A stretch of DNA of 64,000 bases, taken from positions 6,035,001 through 6,099,000 of the forward strand of contig NZ_CP083740.1 in the NCBI RefSeq assembly GCF_020150455.1, read 5' to 3'. The notes beneath the pieces were generated by a model. It had not been told where the DNA came from. It saw only the letters and a list, made by a program, of their open reading frames with translations, and searched no databases. Source of the DNA: Bremerella sp. TYQ1. GTDB lineage: Bacteria; Planctomycetota; Planctomycetia; Pirellulales; Pirellulaceae. Both the position numbers and the translations under genes were made by a program. Numbering within the stretch: the stretch's first letter is position 1; every line of letters begins with the position of its first letter. This document shows, in pieces, positions 33,279-41,975 of this stretch.

Positions 33279-35030
33279 CTAGTCCCACCACCAATCGTGG
33301 TGCTTGATATCTTTAGGGACAACACTCGCTGCTCGGTCTGCTTTCATGAGACCGTAGTCGTCGACTTTCATGGCGTCGTCGGTCAGCATGGCGGTAGGGT
33401 CGAAGCTGACGCCTCCGCTCACGCCGGCTATGATGTGCTTTTTGTTGATGACACGCATGTTCATGATCGTGTCGACAACGCTTGGAACCGGGCCGGTGGT
33501 GACTTGATAGTTCCCTTTCGGACCGAAGTGAGTCATGCCCCAGTCGGCTTGATCGGCGACTCGCTCTTGTTCGATCAACGAGCAAATCATCGCCAAGTCG
33601 AAGATGTTTTTCATTTCGGCGTAGATCGGGTACTTCACCGATAACGCATCGTAGTTCTGCGAGAAATTACGAGCAAACGTCGCGTTTTCGGCGGTACTTT
33701 TGTTGGTGTGGATTCGCTTGCCTTGGTCGTCCAGCATTTCGTTCTCGCTGAGAACTTTCACACCAGGACCGGCGAGTTGGAAAGCATTACGACCTTCGTT
33801 GACGTTCACACTGCGATAGTCGAGCGTGAACCACCAACGTAGAACGTCCATCGGTGGAGCCGTACCGCCCGGCGGAATCGTAACCATGTCCAGGTAACTC
33901 GGCACTCCGGCTGTGCCCTCTTCCAGACCCATACCGATTCGCTTCATGTGATAGTCGGCTTCGACGATGATTTGGCCGACACGCGTTTCAGGGCTAACCC
34001 CATGAACGGTGATCTCTTGTGGGCCAACGGCGTCTCGTAAACCTTCCAGCCAATGGTCGCGTTGACGTGGATGCAGTGGTTTGTCGGACGTGGAGTCGAG
34101 ATAGGCTTGCGCTTTCTTCAGGCCTTCTTGCGTCGGCGTGATCGCGCAGCCGAATTTACCTTGGTTGTCGATCGCGTTGCGAAGCAGCACGACGAAGTCG
34201 TCCAGTTGGAGAACCGGATGTCCCGTCGCTTGATTGACTGGGCGTCCTTCTGCATTGGGTTGCCATGGGCCTGCAGGACCGGCAATGACAATCTCGCCCG
34301 TTTCAGGATAGACGAGCAAATACTTGACCTCGTAAATCCCCGCTAGGTTCTTCATCGTGTCGTCTGGCTCGCGCCCAACGGCCCATAGCAGCTGCGATTC
34401 TTTTTCCAATCGCGTGAGCGAGACTTTTCTCAGCGGCGAATTGTTCGAAACGTTCTGGTTCGCGGTCGCAATCTTGGCCGCGTCGTGGACTTCGGAAAGA
34501 AGCGTGTCGTTGGTAAGCGTTGTCACGCGCTTCAGCGTTCCTTCAGAGTCGACATAAACCCCAGTCGGGAACGGTGAGATCGCCCCGGCACCGCCGAGTT
34601 CTTCCCAGGTTTCGGGTTCGACGGTGGTGGTGATTAAGTCGATTAGCTGATCGAAGTCAGGCGTAATCCCGCCACCCCTGGCGCCGGTCGTTTGGCTACG
34701 CTGCTGGGAGGCCTGCGTTAGTACGTCGGAACGCGTTTGATCGCTTTCGATATACGACGCGGTTTCGACGGCGGCATGAATTAGGCCGGCTTTCATTTGA
34801 ATGTCGGCAATCATCTTGTGCCCGTCGTCTCGCAGCGATGGGTCGGTGACCTGCGAAAGCTCTTCGAAGGCACGCGTGAATTCGCCCACTTCGCTGAACG
34901 AGCGGACGCGCGAAAGCGACTGCTTCGTGGCGGCTTTTTCAGTGCCATCGGCGCAGGTAAGAGATGGATTTTGGATAGCAATAACGAGCGCAAAACTCGC
35001 CAAGATCCCCGCTCGGATGAGATTGAGCAC
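33279..35030 (-). CDS. Exported DUF1598-type protein
   Basis: The 583-residue protein starts with GTG 35030 and a signal peptide ('IRAGILASFALVIAIQN', cut near TCADG). Residues 30-80 form helices ('SRVRSFSEVGEFTRAFEELSQV'). A stretch 'GITPDFDQLIDLITTTVEP' with 'TWEELGGAGAISPFPTG' at about 120-155 is nearly the same as in the secretin at the beginning of the window. Next comes a long domain matching my recollection of DUF1598: 'SQLLWAVGREPDDTMKNLAGIYEVKYLLVYPETGEIVIAGPAGPW', read here in pieces, and 'DFVVLLRNAIDNQGKFGCAITPTQEGLKKAQAYL'. It ends with Trp/Asp residues. Secreted, function unknown. Stands alone. Confidence 0.72.
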   Translation of the reverse strand: MLNLIRAGILASFALVIAIQNPSLTCADGTEKAATKQSLSRVRSFSEVGEFTRAFEELSQVTDPSLRDDGHKMIADIQMKAGLIHAAVETASYIESDQTRSDVLTQASQQRSQTTGARGGGITPDFDQLIDLITTTVEPETWEELGGAGAISPFPTGVYVDSEGTLKRVTTLTNDTLLSEVHDAAKIATANQNVSNNSPLRKVSLTRLEKESQLLWAVGREPDDTMKNLAGIYEVKYLLVYPETGEIVIAGPAGPWQPNAEGRPVNQATGHPVLQLDDFVVLLRNAIDNQGKFGCAITPTQEGLKKAQAYLDSTSDKPLHPRQRDHWLEGLRDAVGPQEITVHGVSPETRVGQIIVEADYHMKRIGMGLEEGTAGVPSYLDMVTIPPGGTAPPMDVLRWWFTLDYRSVNVNEGRNAFQLAGPGVKVLSENEMLDDQGKRIHTNKSTAENATFARNFSQNYDALSVKYPIYAEMKNIFDLAMICSLIEQERVADQADWGMTHFGPKGNYQVTTGPVPSVVDTIMNMRVINKKHIIAGVSGGVSFDPTAMLTDDAMKVDDYGLMKADRAASVVPKDIKHHDWWWD

Positions 35031-35252
35031 GGGAGACTTCTCCAGAAAAGTGACTTCTCTATGTTCCGTGAGAGTTTAGGTTCACTTCTTTTGCGAGTTT
35101 CGTCAAGCGATTAGTTCCTCTGGGCGGTCAGATTGACGCTAATTCGGGAGCAATTGCCTGATCAGCCCCGTTTGGCGGTATCTTTTCCACGAAATCACCC
35201 ATCTACACCCATCGCCGTTCGCCGATCGATGGGGCCCGGTGTCCCTCTTCAG

Positions 35253-36170
35253 CTACTTCCCGCGACGAAGCTCGTCGATGTCGGATTGCAGCGACGTGGC
35301 GACCTCAGGGGCATCACCCAGTGCCTGCGGTTCTACTTTCTTTTCCCGGGTATATCCAATGTGATTCATCCAGCGAGACGAGCGATGTCGACGAAGCTTG
35401 TCGACTTGTTGGTAAAGAGGATCCGCTTTGATCTCCGTAAGCGATTCTTCTGGAAGCGAGACTCCCAGGGAAGTCAAAATGGTTTGGGCCATCAACAAGT
35501 GCCCTTCCGCCCCTGGATGAACGCGATCTTTCGAGAACGGCTCGGTCCTCGCATCGCGGGCCTTCCGCATGGCAGTATGTAGATCGATCACTTCTACGCC
35601 GTCGATATCGAGCGACTTCTCCCACGCGGCATACTTGGTCATCACGTCGTCGTAGTTAAACTCGCCTGCCTTCGCTTCCATATCGTAGATGGGTGGAGTG
35701 ACCAAATAGATCTGCTGCACCCCGGCCATCTTGCACTGGGAAATCAATCGCTGCACGCCATCTTGAAACGCCGCGAACCGTTCCGCATCAAGCGGTTGGT
35801 AGATGCCATCGTTGATTCCGTAGCAAGCGAACACGATCCCTGGCTTCACACGCTCGAGCAGGCGCGGTAACCGCTCGAACAAGCAAGGCCGAGGGAACTT
35901 GCCACCGGCATGGTTGTCTTCGCTGAGGCCTGACAACGTTTCGCTGGCCAGCCCCAGTCCGTAGATCTCGAAGCTTTGTTGGGGATAAAGCTTCTCGAGA
36001 TAGTAATCGAAAAACGTCACATAGCCGCCAGCTTGGGTGATGCTATCTCCCAGAAACACGACCCGCTTACCGGCGAGACGTTCAACGGCAGAAGCTTTCG
36101 ATTCCGCACCATAAACCGAGGGAAGAAGCAGAAAGAAGATGAGGCAAACAACCGGCGGGGAGGTTTTCAT
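35253..36170 (-). CDS. Exported SGNH/GDSL-family hydrolase
   Basis: The start is ATG 36170 since the frame further upstream (to 36359) overlaps the FBPase gene and codes for an unlikely peptide. The 305-residue protein has a signal peptide ('VVCLIFFLLLPSVYGAES'). The four SGNH blocks are present: 'VVFLGDSITQAGGY' (nucleophile Ser), 'YGLGLASETLSGL' (Gly), 'FACYGINDGIYQPL' (Asn) and 'KDRVHPGAEGHLLMAQ' (Asp-His). It would be an esterase or lipase acting on extracellular esters or on carbohydrate acetyl groups; planctomycetes have many. It is divergent from the FBPase gene, with the starts 165 bases apart. Confidence 0.9.
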   Translation of the reverse strand: MKTSPPVVCLIFFLLLPSVYGAESKASAVERLAGKRVVFLGDSITQAGGYVTFFDYYLEKLYPQQSFEIYGLGLASETLSGLSEDNHAGGKFPRPCLFERLPRLLERVKPGIVFACYGINDGIYQPLDAERFAAFQDGVQRLISQCKMAGVQQIYLVTPPIYDMEAKAGEFNYDDVMTKYAAWEKSLDIDGVEVIDLHTAMRKARDARTEPFSKDRVHPGAEGHLLMAQTILTSLGVSLPEESLTEIKADPLYQQVDKLRRHRSSRWMNHIGYTREKKVEPQALGDAPEVATSLQSDIDELRRGK

Positions 36171-36335
36171 GAGGAGCTTTCTATCAAGGTGGGATCGCGG
36201 GACTTCATCATTGTGATGGAACGGGCAGGGCTCGTCCAACAAGTTTGCACGCGGCCGGCAATATTCGTAAACTACCTGCAGCTTTTTCCTTTCGGGAAGC
36301 ATCTCCCAGGTTTTGGGGCAGCCGCAACCCAATGG

Positions 36336-38345
36336 ATGGTTCGGAAATCGCGCATCCATTATTCAGACGCCAATTCAACCGTGCAAACGACATCGCATTC
36401 TTTTAAGCGTCCTAAGGCAGATCTTTCCATTCTCGAACTGCTCGCGCTGCAGTTTCCCAACGTCGATGCAGCCATCGCCGAGTCCGCTCGCCTGGCCGCC
36501 GTGCAGACGTTGCCCAAAGGGGTTGTGCATGTCATCAGCGACATCCACGGCGAAGATAAGAAACTGCAGCACGTCATCAACAATGCCTCTGGCACGCTTC
36601 GCCCTTTGGTCGAAGAAATGTTCGCCGAGACGATGACCGAAGCGGAGATGGAAGAGTTCCTCACGCTTACGTTTTATCCGGCTGAAGTCACCAAACGGGT
36701 CGGCGAAACGTTGACGAGTCCGGAAGAGATTCGCGCCTACGCACTGCAGATGCTGATGCCGCAGTTAGAAGTGTTGCGCTATTTGGTCTCGAACTTCAGC
36801 CTTCGCCTGGCGACGAACGTCTTTCCGCCAGAATACCGTGAATTGCTGCTCGAGATGATGCATGCCCCTTCGACCGAACGGGGGCCAGAGTTTATCGGGG
36901 CAATTCTCGATGAACTAGTCCGGCGCGATCGAGCGTTGCACTTGATTCATTTACTCGGCCGCCTGATTCGTAACCTGGCGGTGGACGAATTGATCATTGC
37001 CGGCGATCTGTGGGATCGTGGTCCCCGCGGCGATCGGGTCATGGATTACCTCCGCCTGCAGCCAAATGTCGAATTCATCTGGGGCAATCACGATGTTCTA
37101 TGGCTGGCCGCGTCGCTGGGTCATGAAGCGGCCCTGTGTACCGTCCTCAGGGTCTCGCTGCGGTATCGCCGGATCGGCCAACTTGACGAAGGTTATAGCG
37201 TTCCACTGACTCCGCTCGAACACTTAGCACGCACCGTCTATGCCGACGATCCTGCCGAGTATTTCATGCCGAAAGGGCAGGGGATGCGCCCCAACGAAGT
37301 GGTTGCACGCATGCAAAAGGCGGCCGCGATCATGCAGTTTAAGCTCGAAGGGCAGATGATCGAGCGGAACCCTCAGTGGGATCTTGGCCACCGGCGATTG
37401 ATGCACCGCATCAACCACCAGGAAGGAACCATCGAGATCGATGGCCATACCTATTCCTTGCGTGATACCTATTTCCCGACGGTCGATCCCGAAAACCCGT
37501 ATCAACTGAGCGAGGAAGAAGAGGCCTGCCTGACTCGGTTAAGGAACTCGTTCCTCAACAGTCAAAAGCTACGTGAGCAAATGCGGTTTATGGTCGGGCA
37601 TGGCTCGATGTATTTGAAACGGGACGAGTGCTTAATCTTCCATGGCTGCGTTCCCGTCGATTCGGAAGGAAACTTCCTGCCGATCACGATCGACGGCAAA
37701 TCGTTGGCCGGTCGCGAGATGTTCGAGGCCATCGAAGCGGTTGTGCGTCGAGCGGTGGTCGATTCTGAACCGGAAGATCTCGATTTTCTGTGGTATTTGT
37801 GGAGCGGTCCACGCTCGCCGCTGTTCGGTAAGGATCGAATTGCGACCCTCGAACGAGACTTCATTGCTGATAAAAAGCCGCATCACGAGACGAAAGATGC
37901 CTATTTCACGCTGATTCACGAGACCGGGTTTTGCGACCGAGTGCTTGCCGAATTTGGCATGCATGCCGAAAGCGGCTTGATCGTGAACGGCCATGTGCCG
38001 GTAAAAGTCGAAGCGGGCGAGTCACCCTTAAAACGCAGCGGCAAAGCGATCACTATTGATGGGGCGTTTTCCGAAGCGTACGGCGACCATGGCTATACGC
38101 TAGTGCTCGAAACCGATCGGATCGTCTTGGCTCAGCACTCCCACTTCGAATCGGTCGAAGTGGCGATTCGTGACGGGGTCGATATCATCCCCAAAGTTCA
38201 GAACATTCGGATGTACGATTCGCCACGCAGTACTCGCGATACGGAACGCGGCCAGCGAATTGGTTTTCGTATCGAAATGCTCGAGCGTCTGATTGAAGCG
38301 TATCAGACCAACCGCCTGCACGAGCGTCCCGTCGTCAACTCTTAG
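36336..38345 (+). CDS. fbp: Class III fructose-1,6-bisphosphatase
   Basis: The 669-residue length is almost that of the Bacillus subtilis enzyme (671), supporting ATG 36336 over a nearby GTG 36381, although no clear ribosome binding site is visible. The family belongs to calcineurin-like phosphatases and dephosphorylates fructose-1,6-bisphosphate in gluconeogenesis. Metal sites: 'VVHVISDIHGEDKK', 'IIAGDLWDRGPRGDRVMDYL', 'FIWGNHDVLWLA', 'CLIFHGCVPVD' and 'LIVNGHVPVKVEAGE'. The opening 'SILELLALQFPNVDAAIAESARL' matches the family's N-terminal helix. A terminator with perfect stem lies just downstream. Confidence 0.95.
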   Translation: MVRKSRIHYSDANSTVQTTSHSFKRPKADLSILELLALQFPNVDAAIAESARLAAVQTLPKGVVHVISDIHGEDKKLQHVINNASGTLRPLVEEMFAETMTEAEMEEFLTLTFYPAEVTKRVGETLTSPEEIRAYALQMLMPQLEVLRYLVSNFSLRLATNVFPPEYRELLLEMMHAPSTERGPEFIGAILDELVRRDRALHLIHLLGRLIRNLAVDELIIAGDLWDRGPRGDRVMDYLRLQPNVEFIWGNHDVLWLAASLGHEAALCTVLRVSLRYRRIGQLDEGYSVPLTPLEHLARTVYADDPAEYFMPKGQGMRPNEVVARMQKAAAIMQFKLEGQMIERNPQWDLGHRRLMHRINHQEGTIEIDGHTYSLRDTYFPTVDPENPYQLSEEEEACLTRLRNSFLNSQKLREQMRFMVGHGSMYLKRDECLIFHGCVPVDSEGNFLPITIDGKSLAGREMFEAIEAVVRRAVVDSEPEDLDFLWYLWSGPRSPLFGKDRIATLERDFIADKKPHHETKDAYFTLIHETGFCDRVLAEFGMHAESGLIVNGHVPVKVEAGESPLKRSGKAITIDGAFSEAYGDHGYTLVLETDRIVLAQHSHFESVEVAIRDGVDIIPKVQNIRMYDSPRSTRDTERGQRIGFRIEMLERLIEAYQTNRLHERPVVNS

Positions 38346-38381
38346 GCATCGCGGCGAGAGCTTTGCCGCGGCAAGAAACAG

Positions 38382-38426
38382 AAAAAGCAGCCAGCGTTCC
38401 CTCGGGAAGCATCTGGCTGCTTTTTT
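38382..38426. terminator. Bidirectional Rho-independent terminator
   Basis: AAAAAGCAGCCAG (38382-38394) pairs with CTGGCTGCTTTTTT (38413-38426) and contains an inner TTCCC/GGGAA hairpin. It serves the FBPase gene on the + strand and the CCAPEP gene (stop 38467) on the minus strand. Confidence 0.93.
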
Positions 38427-38466
38427 CTTTAGGTCGATCGCAACCGCTGGTCGCAACCGTTACCGA

Positions 38467-38991
38467 CTAGCCACAGCAAGTCGGTTCAGGTGCACAGCAG
38501 GTTGGCTCTGGAGCACAGCAGCTCGGTTCTGGTGCACAGCACGATGGCTGGCAGCACTTGCGGAACTTGTGCTTCAGGTGGTGGAAAAGACCACACTTCT
38601 TGGCACAAGGATCGCAGCAGGAAGGTTCTGGAGCGCAGCAGGTTGGCTCTGGAGCACAGCAAGTTGGCTCAGGAGCACAGCAAGTTGGCTCAGGAGCACA
38701 GCAAGTTGGCTCAGGAGCACAGCAGCTTGGTTCTGGAGCACAGCAAAGTGGCTTGCAGCAGCTCTTGAACTTGTGCTTCAGGTGGTGGAACAAACCACAC
38801 TTGTGACCGCAAGGATCACAGCACGAAGGTTCCGGAGCACAACAAGTAGGCTCTGGAGCACAACAAGAAGGTTCAGGGGCACAGCCACAGCCGTGCGACG
38901 AGAAGCCGAACATACCGGCTTCAGCGGTGGAGGCAGCGGCAAAAAGCAGACCGACAACCAACAACGCAGGGAAAGCAAAACGGGCATTCAT
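38467..38991 (-). CDS. Exported cysteine-rich CCAPEP-repeat protein, paralogue 2
   Basis: A 174-residue exported protein. Signal peptide '[22 protein letters not shown]'. The mature part is made of CCAPEP(S/T) heptads in three blocks of 3, 6 and 4 copies, separated by two nearly identical modules of '[23 protein letters not shown]'. Over a quarter of the residues are Cys. The module spacing is regular and the heptads are near-identical at DNA level, with a 21 bp unit repeated in tandem (38640-38735). GGAG stands about 9 nt before the ATG. A long antisense frame on the + strand is a by-product of the repeats. Structural, disulfide-rich envelope protein is the best guess. It is transcribed alone and has its own terminator. 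Confidence 0.82.
   Translation of the reverse strand: MNARFAFPALLVVGLLFAAASTAEAGMFGFSSHGCGCAPEPSCCAPEPTCCAPEPSCCDPCGHKCGLFHHLKHKFKSCCKPLCCAPEPSCCAPEPTCCAPEPTCCAPEPTCCAPEPTCCAPEPSCCDPCAKKCGLFHHLKHKFRKCCQPSCCAPEPSCCAPEPTCCAPEPTCCG
38640..38735. repeat. 21 bp tandem coding repeats of the CCAPEP gene
   Basis: The + strand unit CAAGTTGGCTCAGGAGCACAG (21 bases, quoted here as CAAGTTGGCT plus CAGGAGCACAG) recurs three times without change and further times with one or two changes. It codes one CCAPEPT heptad on the minus strand. Perfect identity between units suggests recent expansion or conversion. Confidence 0.85.
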
Positions 38992-39409
38992 CGAGAGGAC
39001 TCCAACTTGACTCAAATTTACCACCAGAAAAAACAAACTCTTGCGAGGCTCGTCGCTGTGCACACACCGGGAAAACAAACCCCAGAGCTAGCGCGTCGCC
39101 TAGCAAGTGACTTTCCTCGGAAAGGAACTATCACTCGCTATCGACAACCCAATTCGGAACCCTCTAGCAAAATGCCCAAATTGTGTAGTCGGAGTATCTT
39201 TACAGTTCCGGTCGTAACGGATCGCGCGGCTGTGCTATCACTGCCACCGTAGAGCACCGCAAATTGGCCTCGGAACAGGCTCCAATCGTGGGTTCGAAAC
39301 CCACGGTTAATAAGGAACAGCAGTCAAGTTTGTTGCTGTTGCCATTTAAGTCATCTCCATTGAGTAGGGACTTCCTTCCTCATATAGAAAGTTGTGTGGG
39401 CAGAAACCA
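38992..39409. other. Intergenic region with a tRNA T-arm-like hairpin
   Basis: About 420 bases between divergent genes. It must hold the promoters of the CCAPEP-2 and Hpt genes. A GTGGG-TTCGAAA-CCCAC hairpin at 39288-39304 looks like a tRNA T-arm (see findings), but no acceptor partner or complete cloverleaf could be found. The + strand frame through the start of this region is antisense to CCAPEP coding sequence and is not a gene. Confidence 0.5.
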
Positions 39410-39739
39410 ATGACTATGACCAATCAGCAGCCATTGATTTATTCCGAATTCGGCAACGACGAAGATCTGGGCGAACTGGTCGAAATGTTTGTCGACGAGA
39501 TTCCTAATCGCGTGCAAAGCATGCTCGACGCCGCCGAGACCTCCGATTGGGAGCAACTCGGGCGGATCGCGCATCAAATGAAAGGGGCTGCCGGAAGTTA
39601 CGGCTTCGGCGAGGTCACCTCGATTGCCGCGACGTTGGAACATGCGTGCCGCGAAAGTGCTCCGGCCGAGTCGATCCAGCGTGGCCTGCAAGACCTGGTA
39701 AGCATGTGTCTGCGTATGCGTGCAGGAACGCCAGACTAG
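39410..39739 (+). CDS. Histidine phosphotransfer (Hpt) domain protein
   Basis: This 109-residue protein is a single Hpt domain. 'GRIAHQMKGAAGSYGFGEVTSIAATLE' contains the phospho-accepting His in the H-x-x-K-G-x-x-x-x-x-G motif, and 'EFGNDEDLGELVEMFVDEIPNRVQSML' forms the first helices. ATG 39410 (MTMTNQQ) is better than an upstream TTG. It passes phosphate between a hybrid sensor kinase and a response regulator. No kinase is adjacent; it probably works with elements elsewhere in the genome. The gene is single. Confidence 0.9.
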   Translation: MTMTNQQPLIYSEFGNDEDLGELVEMFVDEIPNRVQSMLDAAETSDWEQLGRIAHQMKGAAGSYGFGEVTSIAATLEHACRESAPAESIQRGLQDLVSMCLRMRAGTPD

Positions 39740-39819
39740 TCCGCATCCCGTTGACCATGCGGTATTAGAAGTCCTATGATTCGGGAATCTATCGACGTTT
39801 CCCGAATCATCAGGTATCG

Positions 39820-41052
39820 ATGCCGTTATCGACCCCCTTCGGCGACAATGCGACCGCGCAGTGTGATATTGCACCGCAGCTGGTCCTGGCCGACCTACAG
39901 TCCGACTGTCTTGCCGCGTCCGATTTCCCGCACTGCGTCGCTGCCGCTCTAGGCAGTCCGCAAAGCTTCCCCGATCTTAGCCAGGCCTCGGTGCCCGGCG
40001 ACATCGTCTTGTTTGCCTTTGGCGAAGAGATTGAAGATGTCGAACCGTTCGTGGCCGGGGCTATCCAGTACATTCAAGCGGCCGAGCTGACCGATCGAAG
40101 TTATCAGTTTCTCTTGCCGCACGGTGCCATTCCGGCCGTGGTTGAAGCGGTCAAGCAAACCGCGAGCATCCTTGGCGAAAACGGCGAAGTCATCTTGCAT
40201 CAGCCGCAAGATCAAAAGGCGAACTCGTTTCTGACGTCGACCCAGGAAAGCCGCGCAATCATCCTCAATCGATATCTGTGCGACGCCGACGTCGTTGTTC
40301 CTGTCGGGCTGGCACGTGCCGAAGGTGGTTTTCGTAACTTTGGGCCGTACGGTTCGCTCTACCCGACTTACTCGGACATCGACTCGCAAAAACGGTGGAA
40401 TTCGCCACTGCATGTCACGCGAGTTCAGCGTCGTCGCCGTCGCATGGCCGAGATCGAAGAAATCCGGCAGCTGCTCGGCATCGCGGTGAACTGTCTTATC
40501 CTGCCAGGTCGCGGAGGCGGATTCGCTGACGTGATTTATGGCGAAGCGGAAGCGGTTCAAACGATTGCTTCGCAGCGTATGGCCGAGCAGTGGCAACCCA
40601 ACGTTCCGCAGCTTGCCGGGGCGGTGATTGCCCTGCTGACCGGTGGTCAACTGGGGCAAACGTGGGAGAATGCCGCTCGAGCACTTGCCAACGTCGAACA
40701 TCTCGTCCGACCTGGCGGAGCGATCGTCTTGGCGACCGAAATCCGCAAACGTCCCGGGGCGGCAATGGCTCAAATGGCAGAGTCGCTCGAGTTCACCGAC
40801 TTCGAGACCGAAATGCGCAAGTCCCGGCACGAAGATGCGGCCATCGCGTTGCAGTTCGCTAAGACATTATCGCAGTGCAAAGTTTACTTCCGCAGCCTGC
40901 TCTCGGAAGAAATTCTGGATCAGCTCGATCTGATTCCGGTCGAATCGGACGACGAGTGCAAACGAATTTGCGAGCACTACCAAGATGTCGTCATCGTGCA
41001 CGACGCACAGAATATGTCCGTGAGCCTGGCCGATACGACGCAGCCTTCGTAA
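39820..41052 (+). CDS. LarA/DUF2088-like protein
   Basis: The 410-residue protein resembles the lactate racemase (LarA, DUF2088) superfamily: 'VPGDIVLFAFGEEIEDVEPFVAGAIQYI' near residues 58-85, then 'YQFLLPHGAIPAVVEAV', 'LNRYLCDADVVVPVGLARAEGGFRNFGPYGSLYPTYSD' in two pieces, and later 'RPGGAIVLATEIR'. LarA racemases use a nickel-pincer cofactor made by LarB/C/E, none of which is seen here, so the reaction may differ. The gene is followed after 23 bases by the YgfZ-type gene on the same strand. Alternative: a planctomycete-specific DUF2088 paralogue without racemase activity. Confidence 0.5.
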   Translation: MPLSTPFGDNATAQCDIAPQLVLADLQSDCLAASDFPHCVAAALGSPQSFPDLSQASVPGDIVLFAFGEEIEDVEPFVAGAIQYIQAAELTDRSYQFLLPHGAIPAVVEAVKQTASILGENGEVILHQPQDQKANSFLTSTQESRAIILNRYLCDADVVVPVGLARAEGGFRNFGPYGSLYPTYSDIDSQKRWNSPLHVTRVQRRRRRMAEIEEIRQLLGIAVNCLILPGRGGGFADVIYGEAEAVQTIASQRMAEQWQPNVPQLAGAVIALLTGGQLGQTWENAARALANVEHLVRPGGAIVLATEIRKRPGAAMAQMAESLEFTDFETEMRKSRHEDAAIALQFAKTLSQCKVYFRSLLSEEILDQLDLIPVESDDECKRICEHYQDVVIVHDAQNMSVSLADTTQPS

Positions 41053-41075
41053 ATGTAGATGAAAGATCGGATCGT

Positions 41076-41975
41076 ATGAGTATCACCCTTGCCTGGGCAC
41101 CTTCTCCGCTGATCAGTCGCTTGGAAGTCTCTGGCCCCAGTCACGAAAGATTTCTGCAGGGGCTTTGCTCCAACGATGTCGTCAAGCTGGAAGTCGACCA
41201 CGCGTGCGAAGCTTTCGTCCCGACGATCCAGGGAAAGATCCTCGCGCATGGCTTTTTAGTGAAGCAGGAAGATCGTATTCGTTTTCTGGGAATGGGACCG
41301 CAGAAGGACGATCTGCTGCCGCATCTGCAGAAGTATGCGATGATCGAAGATGTCGAAGTCACCGACCGCAGCGGCAACACCGATGCCGTTCTCGTCTGGG
41401 GATCAGACGCCGCCAATTGGCTCAAGCAAACGTTAGGTCTGGAAGCGGCACCGCAGCCACTTCAAGTTCTGTCGGCAACCGCGGAAGGCAAGCCGTTCGA
41501 TGTATTCCACACCACTCTTCTCGGCGAACCAGCCTACGAAGTTTCAGGGGAGGGTGTCGCGTCGCTGCTCAGCGGATTCGAAGCGTGCGAAGAACAGCTG
41601 GAACGTTTACGAATTCAAAATCGCTTCCCACGGCATGGCGTTGATTTTGGTGCGGATCACCTCGGACAGGAAGTCAATCGCGACGATCAAGCGATCAGCT
41701 TCACCAAAGGTTGCTACCTCGGCCAAGAGACAATCGCACGCATCGATGCGATGGGGCACGTTAACAAGAAGATTGTGCCTGTTCGCTGGGCAGGGGAGGG
41801 TGCTCCTCCAGAGCTGCCGGCTTCGATTGTGGTCGACGGCAAAGAGGTCGGACGGCTCACGTCGCTGGCCGATATCGACAGCCAATGGATCGGTATCGCA
41901 ATGCTCAAGCGTGGCATGAATGCCCCTGGCACTCAGTTGGAAACCGAGCTCGGAACGATTGACGTAATCGCTTAG
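41076..41975 (+). CDS. YgfZ/GcvT-like folate-binding protein
   Basis: The ATG at 41076 comes 23 bases after the previous stop. The 299-residue product has 'KGCYLGQETIARI' (K-G-C-Y-x-G-Q-E), the signature of the YgfZ family of tetrahydrofolate-binding proteins that support Fe-S cluster assembly and repair. 'LQGLCSNDVVKLEVDHACEAFVPTIQGKILAHGFL' in parts is the usual N-terminal element, with 'QNRFPRHGVDFG' preceding the signature. The Cys of KGCY is required in E. coli YgfZ. Its stop overlaps the convergent HD-GYP gene by 4 bases. Confidence 0.88.
   Translation: MSITLAWAPSPLISRLEVSGPSHERFLQGLCSNDVVKLEVDHACEAFVPTIQGKILAHGFLVKQEDRIRFLGMGPQKDDLLPHLQKYAMIEDVEVTDRSGNTDAVLVWGSDAANWLKQTLGLEAAPQPLQVLSATAEGKPFDVFHTTLLGEPAYEVSGEGVASLLSGFEACEEQLERLRIQNRFPRHGVDFGADHLGQEVNRDDQAISFTKGCYLGQETIARIDAMGHVNKKIVPVRWAGEGAPPELPASIVVDGKEVGRLTSLADIDSQWIGIAMLKRGMNAPGTQLETELGTIDVIA

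Noticed and set aside
36171..36359. N-terminal extension of the SGNH hydrolase
   Set aside because: Would add 63 unlikely residues before a clear signal peptide and overlap the FBPase gene.
38500..38900. CRISPR-like spaced repeats
   Set aside because: The repeats are contiguous 21 bp coding units without unique spacers; they encode the CCAPEP heptads.
38293..39252. Long + strand open frame with repeated Trp/Leu/Ser segments
   Set aside because: It is antisense to the CCAPEP-2 gene and crosses a strong terminator; the open frame follows from the 21 bp repeats lacking stops in that phase.
39240..39315. Complete tRNA gene
   Set aside because: Only the T-arm is convincing; no acceptor, D- or anticodon arm of proper size could be built on either strand.
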